64,000 nucleotides of DNA. It comes from Opisthorchis felineus. Lineage: Eukaryota > Platyhelminthes > Trematoda > Opisthorchiida > Opisthorchiidae. Position numbers and translations under genes: made by a program. Location: assembly GCA_004794785.1 (NCBI GenBank), contig SJOL01002263.1, positions 692,380-756,379 of the forward strand, in the 5' to 3' direction. Every line of letters starts with the position of its first letter. Position 1 is the first letter of the stretch. The notes below the pieces were generated by a model. The model had not been told where the DNA came from, did no database searches, and was given only the letters and a program-made list of their open reading frames with translations. Below are positions 1-12,241 of the stretch, in pieces.

Positions 1-1545
1 TTATATATACACATATGGGTACATTGTATTATATATAATTATACGTCATTATACATACATTGTATATTTAATGTATAATACAATATGCATTTATGGACAT
101 CATCCAACACAAGACTCGACAACTAAGTTAGCCAAACCATTGGTGCAAAATACGTTCGATTCAGTTCTGTTAGGTTTTGACTATCGTCTCAACTACTCCA
201 TGTAACTCAGTTTGGCTGATTTGACCTATTTTCATATTCTCAGTAATCAAGGCTGTGCGGAGGACTTCATAATCTGGAAACTTTCGCTCCAAAAAGGAGT
301 ACTTTCCCAAGAAAAGTGTCATCTCGGCCAGTGCTGACGTTGTGTACTATTCGGAGAAACACAGCGAATATATATACATGCGTATGCAATGTGTTGTTTT
401 CAGTGCATACCGCCTTAGTGAATGACCACTTGGAAATACTTTTTCCTGGCTACTGGTGCTTACCATGAAGCCTAGATGCATAATATACCGCACCTCTCTC
501 GACTATTTCCTAACCCACCTGAAAACACTTGCCTGAATCAATATCCACAACAAAGTAGTCGTCAGATATTTGACTAGCTGCGAGAAACGCCGTAAAATCA
601 CGTCACTATTTCGGGTTGGCATGACCAAGCACAAAGGTATGAGAGAATTTACCGCGTTCCAGCGCCCAGATGAGATTGGCTATTTCATTTCTGCGCTCAA
701 CCAGACACTGGTGCATTTGGAGAACAAACAATGCGTGACCACGTCGAGCTGGAGTCTCGGAAAACGTCACCCGACTAAGGCCGTCAGCCTTCAACGAACT
801 GTCGCAGATAACTGTAACAAGATATCAAAGGACATGCACAAAGTCATTAGCTTAATGGTAACTTGTCAGCCGAACATCTGAGGTCCTGGTTTGTACACGT
901 GATTATCGTCCAACGACTATGTTTTAATATTATAATGGTGATCGCCAAAATCAATCCATTGGGTTCAAGATTAAGCAAAAGCTAATGAGTGATCTAAATC
1001 CTGCCAGTTTTATCACTCACATCTCTGAATTCTGCCTTAAGAAAATAATTCATGCAGAAAGGGAGATAATAATATGCTCCCTTATGGCATAATTTTTACT
1101 AGCCTCCACCCGGTAGTGAGACTTCCTTTCTGGTCGGACTGACCTGTCCCAGCAAGTAAGTTGAGTCTCGTCACAATTCAACCGGTCCAGGTAAGCCCAC
1201 TGTCTTTCCTAAATTCTTTCAGTTTTAATGTGTATTCCATCCAGAAATCGGTGTGAACCAATACTTTGGTTGATAGGCATTAGTGCTCTGGCATTGGGGA
1301 AGCTAAAAAACACAGCAGCCAACTGCTAACTATTTTGTATATCTATACATTTGTCTTTATGGGGGAGGTGACGTTTAAATGGTTGATGATAGTCGGAATC
1401 GAACTTTGACCAAGTACACTCTTAATTTACCGAGCTCCTAATCGTAATCACTATCTATTGTTTATCGACGATCAATCAATTATCAATATACTAAAAGTAC
1501 AGACGTGGATAAAAGGAAATGAGTTTCGTGACGTTTAAAACTCAC
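1..1545. other. Intron of the LLTP gene (left edge)
   Basis: Because the 1.5-kb exon ends in a donor, this stretch should be intron up to or beyond the edge. It opens with AT-rich sequence. On the minus strand at 1391-1410 there is a B-box-like AGTTCGATTCC with no clear A box. No coding exon is supported. Confidence 0.6.
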
Positions 1546-1846
1546 CACATTCTGCCGGCACACGAACAGCCACTTGCTTCTGATTGCACAGTTGCACGAA
1601 CGATCGAACAATGCGACATACATGCTCATGCCTGTTCTGTTCACTAGTTGCTGTCTTATCCTGCTGAGCTCCTTCTGTTTCTTTTACCATGTTTGACTGT
1701 AAACTTTGGTGGTTTACGAACGTACGGCATGCCTTATACCACGGATAGACAGGAACTTTGTCATAGCATGGAGAGAGTTTGTTTAAGTATTGAAGACATA
1801 ATTTGTTTGTGATTTCAGTAGAGTTGTCCAACTGCCTATCCAGTAA
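1546..1846 (-). CDS. LLTP exon with C8-like cysteine module, 100 codons
   Basis: The acceptor is TTTAATTTATTTCAG and the donor TGTG|GTGAGT; phase is 0 in and 1 out. Six cysteines have the C8 spacing that follows vWD domains: LSPCYDKVPVYPWYKAC, then HVCRIVRSFVQLC and VRVPAEC. C8 usually has eight cysteines, so two are absent or lie in the next exon. A Q/E/T-rich insert (ETEGAQQDKTATSEQ) separates the two halves. The phase-1 donor shows that the gene continues past the left edge, where a TIL-type or further C-terminal module would be expected. Confidence 0.82.
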
Positions 1847-4141
1847 CTGAAATAAATTAAACAAGTTAAACAAATTAATAGCAAGAATCGGCCCAGTCTG
1901 GGCCAGCAAAAAGGACGCGCTTTTTAGTCTTAGCTCTGCATTAGGCCGACTCTTTGTCAACCCGCCCTCAGCTGGTGGCGATTTGCTTAAATATACTCTC
2001 GGCGTCACCATACCCAAACCCCGTGACTTCTGACTGGTTGCCTCAATGTTGCCTTTGTTTGCCGTTCTTGGGCGTTCACAATTAACTTGCAGTTCATGGG
2101 AAACCAATTACTTCCCATATCTCATCCAAAGTAGCATACTCGAGGTTGTAAAGAACATTTACCATAAGTCGACTGCTTTTACTACAATGATCGCGTTTTG
2201 AATGCCAAATAATTAGCGTGTCAGGAAAAACCTTAGCCCTTAATCATTCGAAACTTATGAGAGACAGTATGATGTAAACCTGTCTTAGGGGACCGCGTGC
2301 TGCAATGTATCGATGTGGTGAACACTGCAGTTAGAGTGGCCTCATAGCACTCAGGCCAATCTTCACGGGGTGTAACGTATTTTGGTTTGTCAGTCACCGT
2401 AACAAGTGACGAGATTCAATTGACAACCACAAGGGCATCCAACAACACAAAGGTTCACACTGCTGTTGATGTTCAGTATATCCAGTATTCAATATTTTTA
2501 ACATTAGTGTTTCATTTGAACTCATATATTGTTAGTCGTTCAGACTAACCCTAGAACTTGCATTTTCATAACTTTGTATCAAAGACAATTTGAACAGACA
2601 ATCCAAATATCACCTCATTTGGTATTTTGTGCTTTTCCCAAAGCACACTCGTTGTTATGTTGTACAAGCGCTAACTATGTTCAGTTGGACAAGATATGCC
2701 AGTTACAAAGCTGGCGCGTATAAACCCAGCAATGTAGGATAGTTTGAGTGAAGACAATCCGAAAGCAGTAATCGGTTATTCGTGCTTGAGAACGTTTCGC
2801 GAACTCACCCTTGACAATAGAGTACACACTGATGGACGCAGTCAGACGTCCTGTCGATTATAACAGCTCTGGGGGTGTTTTGCAGTGCGGTGCTGTGGAT
2901 TCTTCGCTACTGTCAAGAGGTGAACAGAGGCCATTTGCGGTACCAAAACAAGCCAATGACCTTTACCGGAATTATTACGGTCCTGAATAGGGATGTACCC
3001 GACCTACGTGAGCAGTGCTAAAGAAGACTTCAGCAACAATTTCAGCAGAATATGCCTTTCTGCAAAACCCCTCTCCATGGAGTTTACTGTTAGGAGGAGG
3101 GCCTGGAGATTCTGGCCATCTTAATGTTTTTCAAAACGCTAGGTCAACCCTGTTTTATTTATTAAAGCAATAGCTACTCATCTTTTCAAAGCCATGAGTC
3201 CGTGTGGACAAGTTTACCAGGATACCACCAGTGTCTGGTTCAGAATTTTCATCTACACAGATTCAAGGACCCGCAAATCGTCAAAATTTTTAAAGTGCTA
3301 AACCTGATCGGGTCAAATTGTCAGTAAAATATTGCAGAGGGTAAGATGATTCGTTTCCCAAATTTGAAAATATGCTTTTTACGGCACATATAGGACAACG
3401 TTGGCGCAAATAGTGTCTTCTTGATGTTATAAAAACGTCGCCTTTTCTGTTAAGGTGACTAGGGCAAGCCAACGTTATCTTCATTAGTTTATAAATCTCG
3501 AGAAAAATATACGCACATACAACTTCAGTCGTTCCTGTGTCTTTGAAATTTGTGTCACTTGTTCGAATACCTTACTGTTTGGTGGTTATAATTAGTGTGG
3601 TCAAACTGATTAACTACGGATGGGTCGCGTTCCTCAGGGGATTTTACGCGGTAGCTTCAGAAGCGGAAAGCAAACCGATGGACAAAATAAACATCGAAGC
3701 TTGTCCAATTTTATCTAAATTCGGAAGAAGTGTATGAATAGATAATCTGAATTGTTAGAAATAGCACTTAAGCGTAACATGAGACTACTATCTCGTTATT
3801 AGGCTACCAAGAACAATTTGCAAAAATGCACAGTCTATGAAAAACAGAGCATTTACTGACGAATTTGTACTGTGTTCGATCAAACTATTCCGTAAGTGCT
3901 GGACATTTTGTTCGCACACAAACATACTGTAACAACCCTCTCACACTGAAAAATCAATAATCTTATCGAGAAAACCCCGAATCCTTAATAAACTAACATG
4001 TAATGTGGTCACTTTCCAAAACGCCACCATTACTAGTGGGGCCAAGTACTTTGCTAGATGTTAGGACTGAGTAGTCATATTGCTGTGCTTTCAAAACTGG
4101 GAATTCTTTATGAAATCTATCATGAGAGAATCGAGCCTCAC
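1847..4141. other. LLTP intron, nothing recognisable
   Basis: Intron between the C8-like and vWD-like exons. Short open frames on both strands lack splice context or recognisable motifs. Confidence 0.7.
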
Positions 4142-4513
4142 TTCTTGAATAGCTCGAAAGTTGTTCGGAAACATCTCGTCTGCTGAAGGATGCTGATAAC
4201 GCCATCTGTGAGCGGTCACATTTGCAGCCTGGGCTGTTTGTCCCTGCAGTCCCTTGAGTTCATCAATCTGGTCGAAAGTGTGGGCACCGAGTAGACCAAA
4301 AGTTCTACCATGCCAGTAGCCACCCAGTGTAAACTGAATTTGCTGTAATCCGATGTCAAACTGGATGACGAATAGAGTATCAGACAGGTGAAGATGTCGT
4401 CCAACAACCGTTATCCGGTCTGCTACGCGTCGGACCAGCAGCGTAAAATTAGATAGAGAGATCGATGAAGGAAGTACTTGTGGTTTGGACGTTTCCTCCA
4501 TGTGTAGCATTAC
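4142..4513 (-). CDS. LLTP exon with vWD-like domain, 124 codons
   Basis: The acceptor is TCTATCTTTTGCTTAG and the donor GAA|GTGAGG; phase is 0 on both sides. The sequence follows the von Willebrand factor D fold pattern: paired strands (ADRITVVGRHLHLS, TLFVIQFDIGLQQI), then GYWHGRTFGLLGAHTFDQID at the place of the usual GLCG-NNG-D loop, then a trailing HRWRYQ segment. In invertebrate apolipophorins and vitellogenins the vWD domain sits near the C-terminus, as here. Unusually the exon encodes no cysteine at all, so the usual disulfides are missing. An open frame runs past the donor to a TGA, giving a possible truncated reading if the donor is skipped. Confidence 0.85.
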
Positions 4514-5067
4514 CTAAGCAAAAGATAGATGCCCTGGTCACATGGGGAAAAACAGGCAAACCACTTATAATAGACGACTTCTATGAAACAACATTTAACT
4601 AATCTGCCGACAACACCGGAAAGCTGGAAGTGTTAAAAGTAAAATTTACTCAGGATATCCATTAACGCGGCAGGGGCAAGCATGTCAGAAAAGCATGTTT
4701 GTCGGAAGAAAGTGTAAACATGAAATTCTTTCCCATTTCAAAACACCATCATCCAGATACTAATGTTTTGTCTTCAACGCATTTGTTTCTCCGGAACGTT
4801 GAGGAACTCAGACGACACAATCGCTTTCATAATGTCGACACGGTCAGTACATTCGAATTCTTTCTAACGCTTTCACTTTCTGGATTAGCAGCTTCTGTTT
4901 TCGCACAAAACGGACACTTTGAAAAAAATGCTTTTTTTCAAATTCGTTTTCTGTGCTTTCAAACTCTTTGTGTCAAGAAATCGGTCTCTTTGACCGCAAC
5001 TTTTCCTTATGTGATGTCTCATCTTCACCTCTCAGATTTCATCTAAGTCATTGTTTGTGTATTATAA

Positions 5068-5080
5068 CCCCCCCCCCCCC
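5068..5080. repeat. Poly-C tract
   Basis: Thirteen consecutive C on the plus strand in intron sequence; no associated gene. Confidence 0.95.
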
Positions 5081-6360
5081 AAGCAGCACTACATATGTCG
5101 TCCCAGGACAGGAACCGCAGTGACAACACATTCCTTTATTGTTGCCATGGTAGCTGGCCGAAGCTATTAGAACAAATACGATATTTTTGTTGACCATTAC
5201 AGTAGTAACATTATAGGGCACACTAAAGGACTGCTTGCCCCGTTTGTTGCATAAAACGGCTGGCGAGTGACCGTCAGAGGAAGAAATTCCTAACAAAGCG
5301 CTTAAAATGGGTCGAAGGAGACTGATATGCAGGCGAGTCGTGGAAATTGTGATCTTGGTGAGAATGCATCAGCTCCAAACCAACTGGTGCTTCTTTCTAT
5401 TTTGGAGATACTAAATGCTATCCTGGCAAAGTATCACTCACGAACATGTTAGGAATCTGATCTTGAGTGAACATCATGTACACCCAATACACGTACATGC
5501 TTCATGGGGATTATTCATGAAATACACGACTGATGAGCTTATACTAAGCCCGAGCCATTTTTCGACACAGTCATTCCGTAGAACTACTATGGAAAAATAT
5601 ATTTTATCATATCCTTTTTGACAAATCACTTCACAGGGAGCTACTAATTAGACTGAAAAGATACGAAATGCACCAGAAATAAAGTTGTACAAAGCATCCG
5701 TAACCTTATCCGTTTCTACTACACAGTTTGTTCATTAAAAAGCGTGACATTTTGACTACTGTGGATGACTCTTACCAGGGGGCAGACGAATGACTCTAAA
5801 ACGCTACCAGTGCGGCCAGCCGAAGACCGGTCTGTGCTGTGCTGTGCGTGATGCGATTGGTGTGAAAGTTGTGTGGACCTGACGGCTGTCACACTGCGTG
5901 CTGTGCCTTGGGACTGAGCCGCCATGTCACGTGCGGTCTGTCGTGATTGGGTCACTTTGTATGATTAATCAGTCCAAACCAGATGCTGATAACACTTTCA
6001 GACCTGCTCCCGGATGAAGGTGTTATGTGGATGGCCATTGATTCAACATAGCACTTCTGTGCACACACCTCGGGAATGCGCACGTTAAAAAATTTGACCC
6101 AGTGATTTCCAGCTAATACGCAAAGGGAGTAGCCTGAGTCACTCTCTAGTCTCGTTTCAGAAAGGCTTGGTAAACAGTCGGTAGTCTGTTTGATTCGCCC
6201 CCATTTCCTAAAGCTGCCCGAGAGTGCCGTTGATATTCACTGATTAAGACCTTCACTAATCTACTGATGTGCCCGTTGTGAACACAGTTACCGACAGTGA
6301 AATCAAGCTTATAGACACAGTTGGTACCGTCACCAGGATCAAGCGGATCTTTCGTACGAG

Positions 6361-6650
6361 TCAGTTGCCTCTGCGGTGTGATGCCCATTTGGAAACCAGT
6401 ACAGATGTTGAAGCTGAAGAGTATGCAACGAATGTGAGGCACCGATACTTGATGCGCGCTGTGATGGTTGGTTCGAACTTCGGGTTGTCTGGTTCATCTA
6501 TGTTGAGTAGCACAAGCCTGTGGCTGATTAGTTGTGTTGGATACCCTTTATTTTCCACTTTCTGTTTAAGATGAGTAATCTCGTTTTCAGAAGAAGCTGC
6601 GTTACTACGGATCTTATTCGGCCGGCGAACCAGCCGGCGAATTACCACTC
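6361..6650 (-). mobile_element. Penelope-like element fragment (RT C-terminal part)
   Basis: The minus-strand frame contains LSIKRVVIRRLVRRPNKIRS and EITHLKQKVENKGYPTQLIS. The spacing of the conserved arginine-rich segment, the E-I-x-x-L-K helix and the N-G-Y-P-like motif (KGYP here) matches the end of Penelope-like reverse transcriptases, just before the GIY-YIG region. No intact catalytic RT motif or GIY-YIG domain is seen. It is a short relic in an LLTP intron. Confidence 0.5.
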
Positions 6651-7249
6651 TCTTAATACTCAACAGATGAGTGATGCTGAAGTTTAATTGCCCATCTGAC
6701 TGGGCTGTTTTGTGACCTGCGCTAGTTACAAAGCAAGCATGGTTTAAAGAGACGTTGCAATCAAGAATAGTGATAGTTCTTTTAGGCGACTCATGTTCTA
6801 CAGTGAAACGAGTGAAATTATGCAAGATGATCATATATGGCAAAAAATGATTCCCTAACAGGTTTTTTATCATAACGAATGTGTCATAAGTGCCATAAGT
6901 CTGTTGGTAATTCTAACCTTTGAAAGTGAATACAGTGGATCTCAAGCATAATTCCAGATCGTGTATAACATCTACAGCGATGGAAGTGCAGCTTTTCGGT
7001 ATAATTCCTTTCTCTGGAAGGCGTATTATATGTCACGAACCATAAACAATGAGGAAACTAGCATAGAGTGGAACAAAATTCCAATCGTCATCAAGAGATA
7101 ACTGATTTATTAACAGTTACTACTATTATTACAAACAAAATCATGTGGACTGGTGAGTTCGCTGACCATATTAACTTGAAGTGGTTTTAGTATTTCTGTC
7201 AGAGACTTGGATCACCTGTACGTGGGATAACCATTATAATCCATTATCG

Positions 7250-9360
7250 AACATAGCCGAGTGCACTGTGCAGCGGAATTATACAGGTTATTTAAAAGAG
7301 TTTGCATCTCTAAAGCGACTGGTCCGAGGAGAGCAATATCGTCGGCTTACTCAAGTTCCGTGTGTGAACGCCGCGGTAGTGCTTCAATCCACGAAGTGTT
7401 AGAGACAGGCAAAGAAGATTCAAGCTACATATACATTACGAAGTTGGGGAGAAAGGGAGACAGAGTTCATCCTTTCCTGACACCCATGGATGTGATGAAC
7501 TCAGGAGAGAATTTGCCATAAATGCGTACGCGCCCACGGGAGAAGGCATATAAAGCCTGTATAAGAGACAATAATTTAGAAGGGACACCCTTCATGGCCA
7601 GACACTGCCAAAGGTTCTGACGATCACCGGAGTCAAAAGCAGATTTGAGTTAGTGAAATGCAACCACTGTTGGTAGCTGGATTGGGTGGCGCAGTTCTGA
7701 CATTCACAACAAGGTAAGAACAATATCGATGCAACCCTGGCAAGGACAAAAGGACGATTGTTTCTAGCGAATCTGACTCTCCCGATGACTGATCAACCTG
7801 CTCAGAATATTGCTAGGGAATACGTTGGGCTGATGCCCCGGTGGTTTTCACACGATGTTCTTGCATCCTTTATGAATATGGGAGGAGTTCCATTCTGTTG
7901 GAAGTTTTTGCCCATTCTAGATATTTTTATTAGGGTCGTTAGGTCAGCCACAAGGGATCCTTCACTTTTGAAGAGTGCAGGGTGAAAAACTTCTAGTCCA
8001 GGTGCTTCGTTGCACTGAAGCAATGAAATTGCAAGCTGGACTTCTGCCGACGATGCTGGGTTGGTATCTACATCCTACTCGGGTTCATTTGGCCCTTTCA
8101 GAGACTGAGTTGATGTGGCCCAGCTGAATTGTTCTTTAAATTGTTTCGTCTGTCGTTCAGGACATTTCTGTCAATGGATTAAATTTCCATCCTTTTCCCA
8201 GACCGTTTCACTTACCACCTCCCTCCACCGAGCAGTTGATCGGAATAGCTGGAATAGGGTGCGATTGTTCCACGCTGCAAAAGCCTCCTTCATTTCCCGG
8301 ACTTTTGCGGTCAACCAGCGCTCTGTGTCAGTCATTATGGTTTTCATTATATAGAGTTTGATGGATGTGGTCGTCCCATGATGGTCCATTGTTGCTGGTA
8401 CGGTTTTCCTGGCTTCACTCAGAGATGCTGGTCGTGACGATATCCAATGTCTATTAGAGTGTGCGGGGAAACTTGGACAGATGGTTACAACTGTGGTGAG
8501 CATAGCCTTTCACCTTTCTCCAATCGTAATCCAAATCACGACGCCGACCTCAGCCAACTCAACGCGATATTGTTGGGCTATAGAGACGCTTTGCGGATGG
8601 TGACCTGGACGGCTTTGCATCAAGCGGAGTGTTCCAGAGGGAAAGGGAACAGACACGTGTGTCTGCACAATGCCGTGATCAGAGTCAAGCGGTATAGTCC
8701 AAAATGAACGACAATCTTGCATCGAAGCTCTCCACCGGTAACTGGTTGCCACCTGTTCCACACAAGTCCATGGTCGGTTTACAGTTGGTGACCTTCAATT
8801 CACACGGTGTGGACGCTTGTGCCGAAATTTTGTTCTGGCTGGAAACAAGTGGTGTTCAACACATGATTGATGAGCGTTAACCACAAATCGGCCGCCAAGA
8901 TGGGCTTCCTCAGGACTTGGTCGGCTAAACTGAGCGTTCATATCAACTGTCAGAATCACTACGTCTCTACTTATTGCAGACCGAAGCAAACGTGGCAAAT
9001 CTTGAGAGAAGCTGTCTTTCTCAGCCTCAGAGCTGCTGTCCGACGGACCGTACACTAGCAGGAAACAAACACCGTTTACCATGTCAAGATGCTTTGCTCT
9101 TGGTTTGATCGGTCGAACAAATAGGGCAAAGATTACTGTTTACTGGAATCCAGTCTAGTAAGTTGCATTCAGTTCTGAGGCCAAGCACACCTCCCGCTAT
9201 ATAGATACCAGAAGACACTACATCAGGACTAACTGAAACCGGAATAGTAAAGCGCGGGAAATTTGGGTTCGTACCGAGCGGTTTGAGATGTACGACCGAA
9301 CTGGGGTCTTGTATGCTTGTTTCAGAGCCACAACATACATCGATCGAAACGGTGAACAAG
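7250..9360 (-). mobile_element. Degraded non-LTR retrotransposon (SR2/RTE-like) with endonuclease and RT
   Basis: Read on the minus strand from right to left, the pieces of one element are in order. The endonuclease start is SETSIQDPSSVVHLKPLG and LLDWIPVNSNLC (9084-9359). The endonuclease middle is DVVILTVDMNAQF (8795-9082). The linker is TERWLTAKVREMKEAF (8171-8503). The RT start is FHPALFKSEGS and ARTSCENHRGIS (7802-8023). The RT core is SPEFITSMGVRKG and ADDIALLGPVALEMQ (7260-7540). The catalytic YADD reads stop-ADD (about 7338-7349), and frames change several times, so the copy is dead. It lies in the intron between the 12.0- and 4.5-kb LLTP exons, in the same orientation. Clade assignment is from memory of schistosome SR2-type elements. 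Confidence 0.8.
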
Positions 9361-9399
9361 GCTTGAGAAAGGACTACCAGTTGCCCAGTTTGATGCAGA

Positions 9400-10110
9400 G
9401 AACGGACTTCAGAAGTCGCAATGTGGAACAGGTCACTTGAATTTTGTAGGGGTTTGTTTTGGTTTATTTTACCGGGCAGGGGCTTAGATACGGAGTATCG
9501 GTTAGGGAGTTGACAGCTAAACGAATCAGAGGGATTTTGATGAGGGACATTTGGGGGGGGGAGTCAGTGAAGGAAGGCCTGTAAGGTCGAATGATAATTC
9601 CCTTTTGCCTAGACCAGAGAGAGGGGGTTTCGGTTAAGGTACCCCACCTTGGTCATTTGACTCAAAGTTCTAAACCAAACGGTAGTAGGAGGATGTTAGG
9701 TTTCGTTTGGGGACCCAGCCTTCGGCCTTTGACTAAAAAATCCGAGCAGTTAAACATATTTTGTCAAGTTTTCTAGGAAGACACTGGCTGGAGCCAATGG
9801 ATTAATAGTCTGACCCACTTGGCTGCAAGGGGCTGACCTGGCACGGGGGCCCATGAAGTAAGCCATAAGAGTCTGACGCCTAATGCGGCTACGCACAGCA
9901 GTGCCTTCCTAGCAGCACCAGACTTTTCCGTCCGGAGGCAATTTCGACCGTATTGAATAATGCACCAGTGGTCACGGCCAACCTTAGGGCGATCTGGTCG
10001 ATGTCCTCTGACCCGTTGTTCTCCAGGGAAACGCAGCATCGCTGCTTCCGTAAATATGGACATGCTGGTCGCCTGGAGGAAGTGTCTTACTGCCTTCACG
10101 CTTCTATCAC
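9400..10110 (-). mobile_element. Possible 5' part of the same retroelement
   Basis: A frame at 9773-10099 (LRFPGEQRVRGHRPDRPKVG and RTEKSGAARKALLCVAALG) and a GT/G-rich stretch with a run of nine G (about 9553-9561) abut the endonuclease end of the element. They are unlike the AT-rich surroundings. They could be its 5' leader or a separate repeat. Confidence 0.4.
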
Positions 10111-10308
10111 TCCTGTCTTATAATATGACTTTACCCGCAGACCACCTCGTAATAAGATTTTTCGCAATAAGGGACTTGCTTTTTGTAGACTATTCTTCTC
10201 CTGTAGTAAGAAGGCCTTGTAAGAAAGGCCTATAATATGGGTAGGCTTGGATGGACCATAATATTTCTAAGCATAGATTACTGGCTGCTGTTGTCCAATT
10301 ACGTTAAG

Positions 10309-10311
<3 letters not shown>

Positions 10312-10353
<42 letters not shown>
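10312..10353. repeat. (TA)n microsatellite
   Basis: About 42 bases of pure TA dinucleotide lie in an LLTP intron next to the retroelement block. Confidence 0.95.
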
Positions 10354-10355
<2 letters not shown>

Positions 10356-11689
10356 GGATATCTGGAAAAATTTAAAAAAACGCCATTCCGAAGTGTTTCA
10401 AAGTATTAGCCATAGCCTCGACTCTTAATTTTTGGAGTTTACTGTAATGTATTCAGGTGGTTTCATCAGAGGTAGAAGAATTTGCTTTGATCTACCCATT
10501 TCCTAGTGGAAGCGAGCATAGGCTTGAATCTGCAATGTCATTCTGGAGGCCTATCTCACATATCTCCCTATAAATACTTTGCCGCAAAAATTAATGGAAT
10601 GATTTTACTAAGGGCGCGCAAACGTAACAAGGTCTCAAGAAACACACAGACATGGAGATTTTCATCGGATCGTGGTGTCACCCAACAGACGCTCACATAT
10701 TGCACTGATTGTGCCCGAGTTCTAAAGAATATATTTTAAATGTATTCTCTGATGATCTTTAGGGCACTTATTCTTTCAAGATTGTACCGCGGATGCCGCT
10801 GAACTGAAATCGGAATAATTTTACAGCAACTGCCACCGCCCCCGCCCACCACCACCACCACCTCAATTCCTATGGTGAACAGGTATATCACCCTGCTTCC
10901 CCTGGTTTCTCAACGGTCTTCGGTAACCATTTATTCAAACACTTACTCCTTTCCCTTTTATGTAATAAGCAAGACAACCAGCCGTATAATTTTAGCATGC
11001 GTTCAACCATATATTTGCAGGTAATACATAATTTAACTTCTGTTTTAATCACCATGACAACGTGCTTCGCTTTTGTCCTTAGTTCCACTTCCCGGTTTTC
11101 GGAAATGATGATATCAAACTTGAGTGTGACGAGGCCATTTAGCGAATAATTTAACCAACTCTGTGTAAATGAGACTTGAGTGACAGTATAGGTACGTTAT
11201 TGTACACAAGGCACGTTCAGTACGTATCAGTTGTTTTACAGTTTCACATCAGAATCTTTTGCATTTAGTTCGTGAAACTTCTTAGATCTCGTCGTACACT
11301 GGTGAAATGGCCGATTTTAATGCTTTTTGGAATAATTTCGATCACTCATAGCTTAGTCGCTGTAGCTAATAACTGTAGGTAATGACTGGGCCTACATGTG
11401 GCTTCCCTGTGTGATGTTAAACGTTCAGAGGCACGGTCAAGAAGGTCTAATCGCCTTCTGCTGAAGGTTCAAAGAGGTGATATATTGGTGGCAGCCCAAA
11501 CCGAACAGTTTGACCAGTAAATCGTAAGAGGTTTCTATCGGCTCGATAACATATCTCTAACCATGTGTTCTCCACAATGAAAAGAACCTTGTTTAATTGA
11601 CTGAAATTTTGGGGTATAACAGTGGATGCTTATTAAATACTGCTTACTCAAGCCTACGAATGACGATAAGCGATGGTAACGTTGACGAG

Positions 11690-11800
11690 TGACTTTATGG
11701 CCGAGGAACATCGTGCAGTGATAACAAACCAGTGCGTTGGTCGTGGGGTCATGTGTTGTACCTCGGCGACAGAGGTGTCCGTTACGCTACCGCAGTCACA
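11690..11800 (+). repeat. tRNA-like SINE remnant (weak)
   Basis: An A-box-like ATGGCCGAGG is followed by GTCGTGGGGTCATGTG and TTGTACCTCGGCGACAG, which resembles a decayed B box and a SINE body. The B-box core is mutated. Confidence 0.3.
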
Positions 11801-12023
11801 CCGCTGGGTCTATTAAGACGTAGTTCAAGAACCACGGGAGAAAATCTCATGCTTCAACAGACCGATGAATTATTAACGACGAAACTTTAAAACTGCCAAA
11901 ACGACGTACGTAGAACTTCCACCACTAAAGGCTTTTCGGCTGAACCCACAAGTCTAGATGAACATTTAAGTGAACCATTATCAATTCATAATAGACAAGT
12001 GAACAGTGGAGTGGAATGCTTAC

Positions 12024-12241
12024 CTTCCCATCATGACCAACACTTAAGCTGATTTCCCCAAAGTATATTCTTGTTCTCCACGTGTTCGCTCCAACAGACT
12101 GCACAATTTTCATCGCATTTGTAACCCAGTCCTTGGCCAACAAATAGGTGGCAGGAACTATCCTTGGAATCGGGACGTATAGTCCGTTGAACGTCACCAA
12201 ATGAGCAACTGGATATGGTCCAATAATCATCCAGCCACTGA
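12024..12241 (-). CDS. LLTP exon, 72 codons
   Basis: The acceptor is GGTTCTCTGCAG and the donor GGGAAG|GTAAGC; phase is 1 in and 0 out. The peptide starts SGWMIIGPYPVAHLV and continues with beta-like strands (WRTRIYFGEISLSVGHDGK). It stands immediately before the vWD-like exon, which lies beyond a 7.5-kb intron filled with retroelement remains. Confidence 0.85.

Larger units (their letters stand above)
4514..12023. other. LLTP intron, retroelement-rich
   Basis: A 7.5-kb intron before the vWD-like exon. It holds the Penelope-like and SR2/RTE-like remnants, a poly-C tract, a TA tract and a weak SINE remnant. The rest (about 4.5-6.3 and 10.4-11.7 kb) shows only short frames without motifs. Confidence 0.7.

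Noticed and set aside
6269..6574. Plus-strand frame over the Penelope-like fragment
   Set aside because: It is the antisense shadow of the minus-strand RT motifs.
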